A program made the position numbers and the translations under genes. From Leptospira_A sp046736045 (lineage in GTDB: Bacteria; Spirochaetota; Leptospiria; Leptospirales; Leptospiraceae): a DNA stretch of 64,000 bases. Below, piece by piece: positions 49,690 to 58,533 of this stretch (the stretch's first letter is position 1; every line of letters starts with the position of its first letter). The stretch lies in contig NZ_CP177134.1 of NCBI RefSeq assembly GCF_046736045.1, positions 1,488,001-1,552,000 on the forward strand, in the 5' to 3' direction. The notes beneath the pieces are model-generated. The model did not search any database. It was not told the origin of the DNA and saw only the letters and a program-made list of their open reading frames with translations.

Positions 49690-51603
49690 ATGGGATCCAC
49701 ATTTCAGGGAATCGAAATCGGAAAACGGGGATTGTCTGCTCACCAGCAAGCACTCCAAACGACTGGTCATAACATATCCAACGCAGATAACAAACATTAT
49801 GCTAGACAACGGGTTGTAATGAATAGCATGGATCCGATCTACGAACCGGCGTTCAATCGCGCGGAAGTCGCAGGTCAGATCGGACAAGGTGTTAAAGTTG
49901 CCGAGATCGAAAGAGTTCGGGACAATTTTATAGATGATCGTATCGTTGAATCTTCTTCTACCAAAGACTATTGGGGAAAAAAGAATGATTACCTCTATCA
50001 GGTAGAAACTGTCTTCAACGAACCTTCGGGAACCACTCTTCGCACTTTGATGGACAATTTTTGGTCAGCTTGGGAAGACCTTTCCAGTTATCCGGAAGAA
50101 ACAGCACATAGAGCTGTGGTTCAGGAAAAGGCGGAAGGTTTGGGAAGTAGAATGGAAGATGTATTCCGTAAACTCACCCAGCTTAGAGAACAAGCCAATA
50201 GAGAAGTGGAATCAAAAGTACACCACCTCAATACCGTTGCAGAAAATATCAAATCTTTGAATGATAAGATCGGAAAATCACAAGCATTAGGTGATAATCC
50301 GAATGATTTGTTGGATAGAAGAGACGAACTTTTACAAGAGTTGGCCGGAATGGTGGATATTACCATCGGAAGAAGTGATGAAGATGAACTTATGGTTTTC
50401 ATAGGCCAACAAATCCTGGTTCAAGGGCAAAAAGTTCATAAAATCGATTTGGTCGGGAATCCGGCTAATGACGGTTTATTGGATATGAAATGGTCCGAAA
50501 CCGGAAAAGAAGTTTTGCTTCGTAAAGGAAGTATCCAGGCTCTTTATGAAATCAGAGACAATATCCTTGTCGAAAAAATCAATTCTGTAGATGCACTCGC
50601 AATCAATGCGATGGATGTCATCAATGAAATCCATAAAGACGGTTTTGGTTTAAACGGAAAAACAAACTTAAACTTCTTTGAAGAAAAGAGTCTTGCTACC
50701 AACACATTCGGAGAGATTGATACGGATGGAGACGGTTTGAATGACAAGACTGCGGTCTTTCGTGTTACCGGTAGAACTTCCATTGATCCGGATCGCCCCA
50801 TCGGAATCAGCGGAACCATGCGTTTTTTAAAAGCAACTGCTCTCGGAGAAGAGGAAGTTCTTGTTCCTTATTCCAAAGACGACACATTGAATGCGGTTAT
50901 CAAAAGAATCAACCGTTCAGAAACAGGTGTAGTTGCTTACATGTCGCATGACAACCAGTTGGCGCTCAAATCAACAACACAAGCTCATAATAACAAAGAA
51001 AATTTTATGATCCGCCATTTGGAAGATTCGGGAGAGTTACTCGTCGGTTTGACGGGAATTCTTTCTGCAACCGGATCGGCAGGGTCTTTCGATTACAGAA
51101 AATTGGGTGAAATCAATAAATTTCAAGCCAATTCGCAAGATGTGACTCTCACTCCCATGTTTCATCCTTCTTCTTCTTTTAAAATGTCTGCTGATGTTAA
51201 AAATAACCCAGCTAACATCGCAGCTGCGAGAGGTAAGGACGTAGGTGGAACCGGAGATTATAATTCTCCGAACGGTCACAAAGACGGAACGAATGCGCTT
51301 CTCATTGCAGCGGCGCTTCGTGAAAAGCCGGTGATGTTTGATTATTCGAAAACTACGGATGATTTTTATAATTCACTCATCTCAAAATTGGGAACGGAAG
51401 CGCGTGAAGCAAAACAGGAATATACCACTCAAAGCGAATTGATGGTAGAATTGGAAAATATGCGCCAATCCGTGATGGGTGTGAATTTGGATGAAGAGAT
51501 GGCAAATATGGTTCAGTTCCAACAATCCTATAATGCCTCTGCGCGTATGATTTCCACACTCAATGAAATGTTGGACACCATTATCAATAGGTTAGGTGTA
51601 TAA
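49690..51603 (+). CDS. flgK: flagellar hook-associated protein 1
   Basis: 637 residues. The N-terminus (GIEIGKRGLSAHQQALQTTG, HNISNADNKHYARQ) and the C-terminus (NLDEEMANMVQFQQSYNASA, RMISTLNEMLDTIINRLGV) are the conserved D0 helices of axial hook-filament proteins. The middle carries FlgK-type domains, including NSVDALAINAMDVINEIH. It joins hook and filament in the periplasmic flagella of spirochaetes. It starts 12 bases after flgN and ends 1 base before the flgL ATG. The region of about 330-390 has a Ca-loop-like DTDGDGLNDKT stretch that is not universal in FlgK. Confidence 0.92.
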   Translation: MGSTFQGIEIGKRGLSAHQQALQTTGHNISNADNKHYARQRVVMNSMDPIYEPAFNRAEVAGQIGQGVKVAEIERVRDNFIDDRIVESSSTKDYWGKKNDYLYQVETVFNEPSGTTLRTLMDNFWSAWEDLSSYPEETAHRAVVQEKAEGLGSRMEDVFRKLTQLREQANREVESKVHHLNTVAENIKSLNDKIGKSQALGDNPNDLLDRRDELLQELAGMVDITIGRSDEDELMVFIGQQILVQGQKVHKIDLVGNPANDGLLDMKWSETGKEVLLRKGSIQALYEIRDNILVEKINSVDALAINAMDVINEIHKDGFGLNGKTNLNFFEEKSLATNTFGEIDTDGDGLNDKTAVFRVTGRTSIDPDRPIGISGTMRFLKATALGEEEVLVPYSKDDTLNAVIKRINRSETGVVAYMSHDNQLALKSTTQAHNNKENFMIRHLEDSGELLVGLTGILSATGSAGSFDYRKLGEINKFQANSQDVTLTPMFHPSSSFKMSADVKNNPANIAAARGKDVGGTGDYNSPNGHKDGTNALLIAAALREKPVMFDYSKTTDDFYNSLISKLGTEAREAKQEYTTQSELMVELENMRQSVMGVNLDEEMANMVQFQQSYNASARMISTLNEMLDTIINRLGV

Positions 51604-51604
51604 T

Positions 51605-52873
51605 ATGATACGTATCACCAATATGATGCAGAATAACTCCTTGGTGCGAAATTTAAATCGTCACCAAGTGGCAATGGATGAAACCCAAAATCAATTGGGA
51701 ACAGGATTAAAAATCCGTAAACCGTCCGATGACCCCGGTGCGGCAACAAACCAAATGTTTTTTCGCTCCAGATTGAATGAACTTTCTCAATACGAGGAAA
51801 ACATCGGAGACGGTTATCAAAGATTGCAGCAAGTCGACGGCGTTCTCGATAAAATGGGGGAAATTTTCCAACGAGTTAGAGTTCTAACCGTACAAGCGGG
51901 AAATGGTATTTATCAAGGTGATAAAGGTTTCGAATTGGAAGTGGCAATCGGTAAAGAGATTGACCAACACTTAAGAGCCATTGTCGATTTGGCAAATGCG
52001 AGAGATGCTACCGGGCAACCTCTGTTTGGTGGCTTTGTTACGGAACGCCCTCCTTTCGAACCGATTGAATCAAAGATCAAAGGTTTGCAGGGGTTGGAAC
52101 TCAAAAATCAATATGTCGGCGTAGAGTATCGCGGAGATATCGGAGAACAATTGCGTGAGATCGAAAAAGGTGAATATATCCCTGTTACGATTCCGGGTAA
52201 TAAGGTTTTCTGGGGAACGAACGTAAGTGTTACCAGCCGTGTGGACAACTCTTCCTATCAGGCAACTTCCGATCAAATTTTCAAAATTGACGGAGTGGAA
52301 GTTCATATCTCGGTCGGAGATACGATTGATGATATCATTGATAAAATCAACAACTCTCCTTTGGAAGTAAAAGCAAGTAAACTGGCTCAAGATAATATTT
52401 CAATCTCGTCCACAGCTCCCCATCAGATCTGGATGGAAGATGTTGCCGGTGGAACCGTATTGAAAGATATCGGTCTCATCGAGCCTACTGCAAGTGAACC
52501 ACCGAATAACTACTCTAAGTCGGCAACTGTGACGGGTCTCTCCGTGTTCGATGTATTGATTCAACTCAGAAACGATTTGATTCAGAAAGACCAGGAGAGA
52601 ATCGGCGGCAGGGACTTGGGAGATTTGGATCTTGCATTGGAAAATATTCTGCGTCACAGAGCTACTGTGGGTGCCAGAATGAATCGTATGGAAGAACATG
52701 AAGATCGTGTATCTTACGATAAGATGTACATGACCGAACTTCTTGCTAAAAACGAAGGTATTGATTTTCCTGAAACCATCATGAATATGAAATGGCTTGA
52801 AACCATTCACGGATATGCGTTGAATGTCGGCTCAAGAATCATCAAACCTTCTCTTATGGATTTTCTTCGTTAG
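51605..52873 (+). CDS. flgL: flagellar hook-associated protein 3
   Basis: 422 residues from the ATG at 51605; a GTG at 51596 inside flgK is also in frame but an AGG lies 8 bases before the ATG. The N-terminus (NSLVRNLNRHQVAMDETQNQ, LGTGLKIRKPSDDPGAATN) is the flagellin-like D0/D1 helix set, and the C-terminus (NILRHRATVGARMNRMEEHE) is the matching pair. It is the second junction protein between FlgK and filament. Compared with enteric FlgL (about 317 residues) it has a longer central domain. fliW follows 13 bases later. Confidence 0.92.
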   Translation: MIRITNMMQNNSLVRNLNRHQVAMDETQNQLGTGLKIRKPSDDPGAATNQMFFRSRLNELSQYEENIGDGYQRLQQVDGVLDKMGEIFQRVRVLTVQAGNGIYQGDKGFELEVAIGKEIDQHLRAIVDLANARDATGQPLFGGFVTERPPFEPIESKIKGLQGLELKNQYVGVEYRGDIGEQLREIEKGEYIPVTIPGNKVFWGTNVSVTSRVDNSSYQATSDQIFKIDGVEVHISVGDTIDDIIDKINNSPLEVKASKLAQDNISISSTAPHQIWMEDVAGGTVLKDIGLIEPTASEPPNNYSKSATVTGLSVFDVLIQLRNDLIQKDQERIGGRDLGDLDLALENILRHRATVGARMNRMEEHEDRVSYDKMYMTELLAKNEGIDFPETIMNMKWLETIHGYALNVGSRIIKPSLMDFLR

Positions 52874-52886
52874 GATTTTAGTTTAA

Positions 52887-53348
52887 ATGTCAGTAACAAT
52901 TCACACAAAACCTTTTGGAACCATTCAAGTGGAACAAAAACAAATTCTTAAGTTCCCTAACGGGCTTCTCGGATTTGAGCAATACACCGAATACGCATTA
53001 ATCGAAGAAAATGTAGAAAGTCCTTTCAAGTGGTTGCAATCAACCAATGAATCCGGCCTCGCATTTATCATGATTCAGCCGGAACTTTTTCTGAATGATT
53101 ATAAGCCGGTGATTTCGGAAGAAGAGCTGAAAGATATCGAGCTTGTCCATTGGAAAGACGGTGTTGTTTTTTTGATTGTTACGATTCCCCATGATAATCC
53201 GAGAGGGATGACCGCAAACTTGCAAGGTCCCGTGATTATCAATGGAAATGCGGGAAAAGGAAAACAGTTTATTTCCAGGGATGAGAACCATCCGATTCGG
53301 AAAAGTATCGTAGAGTCAATGGAAGAGCCGGCTTCCGAAAAGGTATAA
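52887..53348 (+). CDS. fliW: flagellar assembly factor FliW
   Basis: 153 residues. FliW features: FGTIQVEQKQILKFPNGLLG, FEQYTEYALIEE, PFKWLQSTNESGLAFIMIQP and NLQGPVIINGNAGKGKQFI. FliW binds CsrA at an allosteric site and is displaced by flagellin, which releases translation control of flagellin mRNA. It sits directly before csrA with 3 bases between, which is the usual partner-switch arrangement. The C-terminal tail of about 20 residues is acidic. Confidence 0.92.
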   Translation: MSVTIHTKPFGTIQVEQKQILKFPNGLLGFEQYTEYALIEENVESPFKWLQSTNESGLAFIMIQPELFLNDYKPVISEEELKDIELVHWKDGVVFLIVTIPHDNPRGMTANLQGPVIINGNAGKGKQFISRDENHPIRKSIVESMEEPASEKV

Positions 53349-53351
53349 TGC

Positions 53352-53591
53352 GTGTTAGTTCTTGCTAGGAGAAGCAATCAATCCATAATGATAGGTGACG
53401 ATATTGAAATCGTCATTGTAGATATCAAGGGCGACCAGGTAAAAATCGGAGTGAAGGCTCCTAAAAATGTATCTGTACATAGAGCGGAAGTTTATAAAGA
53501 GATACAGGAAGAAAACAAGAAGGCAGCCGATACCAAGATCAAGCCGGAAGATTTGGGCAAACTTGGTGATATTTTCAAAAAGAAACCATAA
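53352..53591 (+). CDS. csrA: carbon storage regulator CsrA
   Basis: 79 residues from a GTG start. MLVLARRSNQSIMIGDDIEI, VDIKGDQVKIGVKAPKNVSV and HRAEVYKEIQEENKK are all canonical, including the Arg in VHRAEV that contacts RNA. It represses translation by binding GGA motifs near ribosome-binding sites. The C-terminal extension (about 62-79; KPEDLGKLGDIFKKKP) is longer than in E. coli, as in FliW-bearing lineages where it takes part in FliW binding. It ends the flgN-flgK-flgL-fliW-csrA operon. Confidence 0.95.
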   Translation: MLVLARRSNQSIMIGDDIEIVIVDIKGDQVKIGVKAPKNVSVHRAEVYKEIQEENKKAADTKIKPEDLGKLGDIFKKKP

Positions 53592-53614
53592 GATAGCGGA
53601 AACAAAAAATAATT

Positions 53615-55360
53615 ATGATTTCAAATAATTATTTTTCTGACGACGAAGACCTCAAAGTATTTTTCGAACATCTGATTGATTGGCCTTCCATTGTAGAATC
53701 AGTGGAAGGAAAAGATTTTTCGGATCATGAGATTTATAAAAAAACCGGCAATCCCAGATTTGAAATGGCACCTTCCGACATAAAGGAAGCTATAGAATTA
53801 TATAAATCGAGTCTTGAATCTTTGGGAGAATTTTTTGGAAAAGAAGTTTCTCAAGTTTCACAGGCTATGGATCGGAATCATTTGCGTTATGAAAACGGAA
53901 CAGTGATTTTTCCCAAAGAAACAATTTCAATATTTGAAAAATTTCGGGATACGGGTCTTATGCCTTATTCCATTTCGAGAGAAGCGGGTGGATTGGGATT
54001 TCCAGCGACGGTAGGTGCATTTTTTGTAATGATCATGGCAAGAGGAGATGTTTCTTTTTGTATGACCATTACGCTTTTGAATCTTGCACAGATCGTATCC
54101 CGATTCGGAACAAAAGAACAGATAGAAGAATTTGCAGCAAAAGCTGCATTAGGCGAAACTCTTTTTGCAATGGCTTTGACTGAACCTGATTTCGGATCGG
54201 ATCTGAACAATGTCCGAACAACAGCAACAAAGATGGAAGACGGAACCTATCGCATCAACGGAACAAAACGTTTTATATCCCAAGGATGCGGGCTTGGACC
54301 TTATCCATCAAGCTTACTTACTCTTGCCCGAACCGGAAAACAAAACGGAGCCCGCGGTCTTTCCGTATTTTTGGTAAAGAGTCCTGACATAACTGTTGCA
54401 GGAATTGAAACAAAGATGGGGATTCATGCATCACCTACTTGTGAGATCGTTTACGAAAATACTTTTGGAGAAATTCTCGGCGAAGAAGGGCTTGGTCTTA
54501 CAAGATACACGACCGGAATGACAAACTTCATGCGGTTGGGTAGTGCTGCCGGCGGTCCTGGTGGGGGAGCCGGTGGATTCTATGAATGCAAAAAATATGC
54601 AGACGAAAGAATTCAATTCGGAAAACCAATTTCAGAAATTCCAGCCGTAGCGGAAATGATTCATAAAATTCAAAGAGAAGTAAACGCGATGAGACTTCTT
54701 ACATTTGAAACAGCATTCGTAGTTGATATGTACCAACACCACCAGATTCGTTTGGAGAAATCAAACAAAGAAGATAAAGAAATTCGAAAAGATGAAAGAG
54801 TAAAGACTTGGGGAAATCTCGCTTCGATTCTAACACCCATCGTAAAATATCATTGTTCTGAAGAAGCGCATCGGTGTGCAAACCTCGCGGTTCAAATCCA
54901 CGGTGGCGCCGGATATACGGAAGATTATGATGTTGCGAGAATGTTTAGAGATTCCAGGATCAATACCATCTATGAAGGTACAAGTCAGATCCATGTAAGG
55001 ATTGCATCCGGAGCTATTGTCGCGGGAATGACTCCTGATGGAAATTTTAGAAAATACATCGACCGGATCAAAAAAGATATCGAATCTCCATCAGGTTTTT
55101 TGCAGGAACAATCCGGTATGTTTGAAGATGCGATCGTTAGTTTCCGAAATATATCCGAAGAGGATCTCCGTGAAAAAGTTGCGGAAAATCTGATGATCAT
55201 CACTGCAAGATATCTTTGCAGTCTATTGTATGAAAGATCACTCGCAAAATTAAAGGAAACCGACGTATATGATCGATGGATTCGCGATGTACGCGCTTAT
55301 CTCATCGATAGTACCGCCATTTCAAAGGCTTGTATCTACCGGATACAAAACGCAGAATAA
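53615..55360 (+). CDS. acyl-CoA dehydrogenase
   Basis: 581 residues. The dehydrogenase fold runs from about 85. FAD/substrate motifs are FAMALTEPDFGSDLNNVRT, INGTKRFISQG, GLGLTRYTTGMTNFMRLGSA, and the catalytic Glu in NTIYEGTSQIHVRIASGAI near 453. A C-terminal extension of about 100 residues follows, as in the long (VLCAD/AidB-like) members. It performs the first step of beta-oxidation, using ETF as electron acceptor. The N-terminal 80 residues are specific to a subset. It starts 23 bases after csrA but is probably a separate unit. Confidence 0.9.
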   Translation: MISNNYFSDDEDLKVFFEHLIDWPSIVESVEGKDFSDHEIYKKTGNPRFEMAPSDIKEAIELYKSSLESLGEFFGKEVSQVSQAMDRNHLRYENGTVIFPKETISIFEKFRDTGLMPYSISREAGGLGFPATVGAFFVMIMARGDVSFCMTITLLNLAQIVSRFGTKEQIEEFAAKAALGETLFAMALTEPDFGSDLNNVRTTATKMEDGTYRINGTKRFISQGCGLGPYPSSLLTLARTGKQNGARGLSVFLVKSPDITVAGIETKMGIHASPTCEIVYENTFGEILGEEGLGLTRYTTGMTNFMRLGSAAGGPGGGAGGFYECKKYADERIQFGKPISEIPAVAEMIHKIQREVNAMRLLTFETAFVVDMYQHHQIRLEKSNKEDKEIRKDERVKTWGNLASILTPIVKYHCSEEAHRCANLAVQIHGGAGYTEDYDVARMFRDSRINTIYEGTSQIHVRIASGAIVAGMTPDGNFRKYIDRIKKDIESPSGFLQEQSGMFEDAIVSFRNISEEDLREKVAENLMIITARYLCSLLYERSLAKLKETDVYDRWIRDVRAYLIDSTAISKACIYRIQNAE

Positions 55361-55394
55361 AAAAACTCATGGTTAAAATTTGTAGATTGTTTAT

Positions 55395-56063
55395 ATGAAA
55401 CGAAAATTTCTCGTATGGTTACTCCCTCTGATCGCTTGCTTTTTGCAAAGATGTATCGGTTTTACTTCGCGATTTAAAGAAATAGGAAAAACCTCCTATG
55501 ATTCGTTAGTTGCTAAAAAATCCCCCCTCATTCTATCGATTTGGCATACAAATGTTTTATATTCCCCTTATCTCCATAGAGGCAAAAATGTAGGTGTTCT
55601 GATTTCCGAATCCAAAGACGGTGATTTCATAAACCAAGTTGTTTTGAGATTCGGTAATACCAGCATCAGAGGCAGTTCTTCCAAAGGTGGTTCGAAAGCT
55701 TTGAAAGCGGTCATTGTCCATCTTAAAAAAGGACTCTCTGCCGCATTCACTCCCGACGGACCGAGAGGTCCCGCACTTATCGTGCAACCGGGGTTAATCG
55801 CTGCGGCACAAGTTACACAAGCTCCGATCGTTCCTTTCCATTACGAATGCACAAGACAATGGATTTTAGAAAAAGCATGGGACAAACATAGAGTTCCTAA
55901 ACCGTTTACAACGTTCGTTATTTCTTATGGAGAACCAATTTATATCCCTAGGGAAATGAATGAGGTGGAATTTGAAAATCAAAGAAAGCTAGTGGAAGAA
56001 GCAATGTTAACAAATCGGGAAAAAGCAATTTCGGAAGTGAAAAGATTAAATACCCGTTCTTAA
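55395..56063 (+). CDS. DUF374-type lysophospholipid acyltransferase
   Basis: 222 residues. After a hydrophobic N-terminal helix, LILSIWHTNVLYSPYLH gives the His of the acyltransferase motif, ISESKDGDFINQVV follows, then GSSSKGGSKALKAVI and TPDGPRGPALIVQPG, which are typical of the DUF374 family (LpxL-like relatives). These enzymes acylate lipid substrates at the inner membrane, probably lipid A or lysophospholipid. It lies 34 bases after the acyl-CoA dehydrogenase on the same strand. Substrate is unknown. Confidence 0.85.
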   Translation: MKRKFLVWLLPLIACFLQRCIGFTSRFKEIGKTSYDSLVAKKSPLILSIWHTNVLYSPYLHRGKNVGVLISESKDGDFINQVVLRFGNTSIRGSSSKGGSKALKAVIVHLKKGLSAAFTPDGPRGPALIVQPGLIAAAQVTQAPIVPFHYECTRQWILEKAWDKHRVPKPFTTFVISYGEPIYIPREMNEVEFENQRKLVEEAMLTNREKAISEVKRLNTRS

Positions 56064-56106
56064 AATAATTCTTGTTTTTTGGAATCTTTCTCTTTTGAAA
56101 TAAGAT

Positions 56107-56514
56107 ATGACAAATTCCTTCGCAAAAGATATCATCGTTCGGACCGAAAAAACAAAGTATGCGACTTCAATTGATACCGGCAGCCATAAATGGTCTGCCG
56201 ATGAATCCGTTGAAGCGGGTGGAACCAATTTGGGTCCCGCACCGACTCAAATTCTTGTAGCAGCACTTGGTTCTTGTACTTCTATCACCATACGAATGTA
56301 TGCTGATAGAAAAGAGATGCCTTTGGATGCGGTGGAAGTATCTCTCAATTTGGAAAAACCCACTCCGGATCAAACCAAAATCATTCGCAATATCAAGTTG
56401 ATCGGAGACCTGACCCCTGCACAAAGAGAAAGATTATTGCAAGTAGCGAATGCTTGCCCCGTACATAAAATCCTAAGCGGAACTATAAATATCGAGACGG
56501 GACTTTCTGATTAA
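56107..56514 (+). CDS. OsmC/Ohr family peroxidase-like protein
   Basis: 135 residues. Two conserved Cys are present, in ALGSCTSITI (Cys57) and NACPVHKILSG (Cys117), the peroxidatic and resolving pair of the OsmC fold. GGTNLGPAPTQILVAAL also matches. Thiol-dependent reduction of organic hydroperoxides is expected. No regulator is adjacent. It is convergent with the adenylate cyclase gene, with a four-base overlap of stop codons. Confidence 0.88.
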   Translation: MTNSFAKDIIVRTEKTKYATSIDTGSHKWSADESVEAGGTNLGPAPTQILVAALGSCTSITIRMYADRKEMPLDAVEVSLNLEKPTPDQTKIIRNIKLIGDLTPAQRERLLQVANACPVHKILSGTINIETGLSD

Positions 56515-57620
56515 GTAGTAAACTTTGCAGTATACACCGTAGTGTATTTTGTTCTGCCGCGTAACATTGATTTGCCGATTTTGTGAATGGATTTTCCTTC
56601 CGGGTTGATTTCCTGAAAGGTAGATTCTGAAAACAATAAAGGCAGTTTTGCTTTTTTTGTGAGCTTTTCCAATCTGGCGGCGATATTGACCGTATCTCCG
56701 ATGACTGTTGTATTCATTCTGGATTCGGTGCCTACTGTTCCCAAAGCAACGGGTCCCGTATGAATTCCGATTCCAATTCTTATGGGGGAATGATTTCCTT
56801 GAGCTAGAAATGTATTCCATTCCTCCAGTACTTCCAACATTTCAAGACCGGCACTTAACGCATCATCCGCATTATGAAAGAGTGCCATCACTGCATCTCC
56901 TATAAATTTATCGATAAAGCCCGAATGTTTTGTAATCACAGGCTCTATTTGAGCAATGTACTGATTGAGTCCTTTAAAGATTTCTTCGGCGGAAAGTTTT
57001 TCAGAGATAGAGGTAAATCCTCTGATATCGGCAAACAATACAGTGAGTTTTAAATTTGCCGCCACACCTGGTTGAATCGATGTTAGGTCATCACACTTTA
57101 ATTCGTTTAAAAATTGGTCCGGTACGAATTTTGAACTGGCAGAGAGTAAAGATTTGACTTTGTTCTGAGAAAATACCAATTCCGAAATATCGTTTCTGAT
57201 TCCTATGTATTCTTTGTTGGTTCCGTCCGGATTTTTGATCGGAATGATGGCTGTGTTGACAATGTATTTGTTTCCGTCTTTGGTTTTGTTTTCAATCACA
57301 CCTTTCCAGATTTTACCTTCTTTGATGGTCGCCCACATTTCTTTGAAACTTTCTTTGGGCATATCGGGATGACGGACTATATTGTGAGGTTTTCCTACCA
57401 ATTCTTCTTTGCTGTATTTTGATAATCTGCAGAACTCATCATTCACATAAGTGATTTTTCCCAAAAGATTGGTCATGGATACAATCGTACTTTTGTCGAT
57501 TGCATCTTTGTATTGGTTCAGTAGTTCGAGGTAATTGAAATTGTCTTCAGACGAGCCGGAATTGTTTGTAGCTGTTTCTTCCATAAATGATTCATTTGAA
57601 AAATTCAGAACCGAATGCAT
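56511..57620 (-). CDS. class III adenylate cyclase with Aer-like PAS domain
   Basis: 369 residues; an ATG at 57584 (MEETATNNSG) is a possible alternative start. The PAS domain (about 35-155) contains IVRHPDMPKESFKEMW and GKIWKGVIENKTKDGNKYIV, close to the FAD-binding Aer redox sensor. The catalytic domain (about 190-369) has metal Asp in LFADIRGFTS and FIGDAVMALF, the substrate-selecting Lys in FIDKF, Asp in VIGDTVNIAARLE and transition-state residues in that last motif, all fitting ATP. So it should make cAMP in response to redox or oxygen state. No membrane segment is seen. No CRP-like gene is nearby. Confidence 0.85.
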   Translation of the reverse strand: MHSVLNFSNESFMEETATNNSGSSEDNFNYLELLNQYKDAIDKSTIVSMTNLLGKITYVNDEFCRLSKYSKEELVGKPHNIVRHPDMPKESFKEMWATIKEGKIWKGVIENKTKDGNKYIVNTAIIPIKNPDGTNKEYIGIRNDISELVFSQNKVKSLLSASSKFVPDQFLNELKCDDLTSIQPGVAANLKLTVLFADIRGFTSISEKLSAEEIFKGLNQYIAQIEPVITKHSGFIDKFIGDAVMALFHNADDALSAGLEMLEVLEEWNTFLAQGNHSPIRIGIGIHTGPVALGTVGTESRMNTTVIGDTVNIAARLEKLTKKAKLPLLFSESTFQEINPEGKSIHKIGKSMLRGRTKYTTVYTAKFTT

Positions 57621-57689
57621 TCTGATTATTTAATACTGAATACCATAAAAAAACCAAGTCTGGTATTTACCAGCAGCAAATGATCGGAT

Positions 57690-58532
57690 TTATACCCAAA
57701 CCGGAATCGCCGTCACAGAACCGCCGTTCCATTCTATTTTTGTATGGAATTGTTTTCCTTTTCGAATGCGGGGTACTTTGGCTCCGTTGATATAAGTCGT
57801 TCCACCAGTGTATACGATGGATTCTCTTTCTTTTTTTGCAATCGGGGAATAGTGGTGCATATGCCCGGATAAAACAGCGGGAACTTTTTTACCTTTATCC
57901 TTTGCATACTGAATGGCAAATTGAAGGTCTTCATCTCCGATATCCCCTCCTTCTTTTTTGAAATCCGCTCCGTAAATGGATGTGGCCTTGTCACCCAACC
58001 CGTAAGACCCATTATGCGATAAAAATATCAAGTTGTCTTGGGAGATGGAATCTAATAAAGTTTTGTATTTGGTTTTGGATTCTTCCTGATTCCGAACTCC
58101 GTAAACGGAAGATAGGTTTTTTGCAAAACTGAATCCCTCTCCCATTGCATGAGGTCTTCCCACAACGAGTGTTAAACTTTCTTTGTCTGATAATACAACT
58201 GAGCTATAACCCATAATCGGAATCGGTCGGATTTTTTCGGAAAAGATTTTCATTCGTTTTGCATAACCGAAACTTCCCATCCATTTGAATAACGAAATAT
58301 TTTTCGCTTCTCCCAATAGTCCCAAAACATTGGTTCCATCCCAATTCCCCGGAATCAGATATGCTTTTTTGTGCAAACCTGCCAAAGAAAAATCAAAACC
58401 GATTTTTCCAAACCTACCTAATTTTCCCAAGTCGCCCGCAAAAAACAAAACATCATAATCGGAGTTGTTGAAATATTCAATATCTCTTTCATTCCAAAAA
58501 CCATGAATGTCTCCGATCAAAGCGAATTTCAT
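57690..58532 (-). CDS. calcineurin-like metallophosphoesterase
   Basis: 280 residues from the ATG at 58532, directly after the GH31 stop (TAATATG); a frame extension to 58586 overlaps GH31. The five metal motifs are intact: ALIGDIHGF, FFAGDLG, PGNWDGT, LSHNGS and SGHMHHYS. The Asn of GNHD reads GNWD, with Trp for His, an unusual change near the active site. It probably acts on phosphomonoesters or cyclic nucleotides in the cytoplasm. Its place behind GH31 in the same transcript is unexplained. Confidence 0.8.
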   Translation of the reverse strand: MKFALIGDIHGFWNERDIEYFNNSDYDVLFFAGDLGKLGRFGKIGFDFSLAGLHKKAYLIPGNWDGTNVLGLLGEAKNISLFKWMGSFGYAKRMKIFSEKIRPIPIMGYSSVVLSDKESLTLVVGRPHAMGEGFSFAKNLSSVYGVRNQEESKTKYKTLLDSISQDNLIFLSHNGSYGLGDKATSIYGADFKKEGGDIGDEDLQFAIQYAKDKGKKVPAVLSGHMHHYSPIAKKERESIVYTGGTTYINGAKVPRIRKGKQFHTKIEWNGGSVTAIPVWV

Positions 58533-58533
58533 A

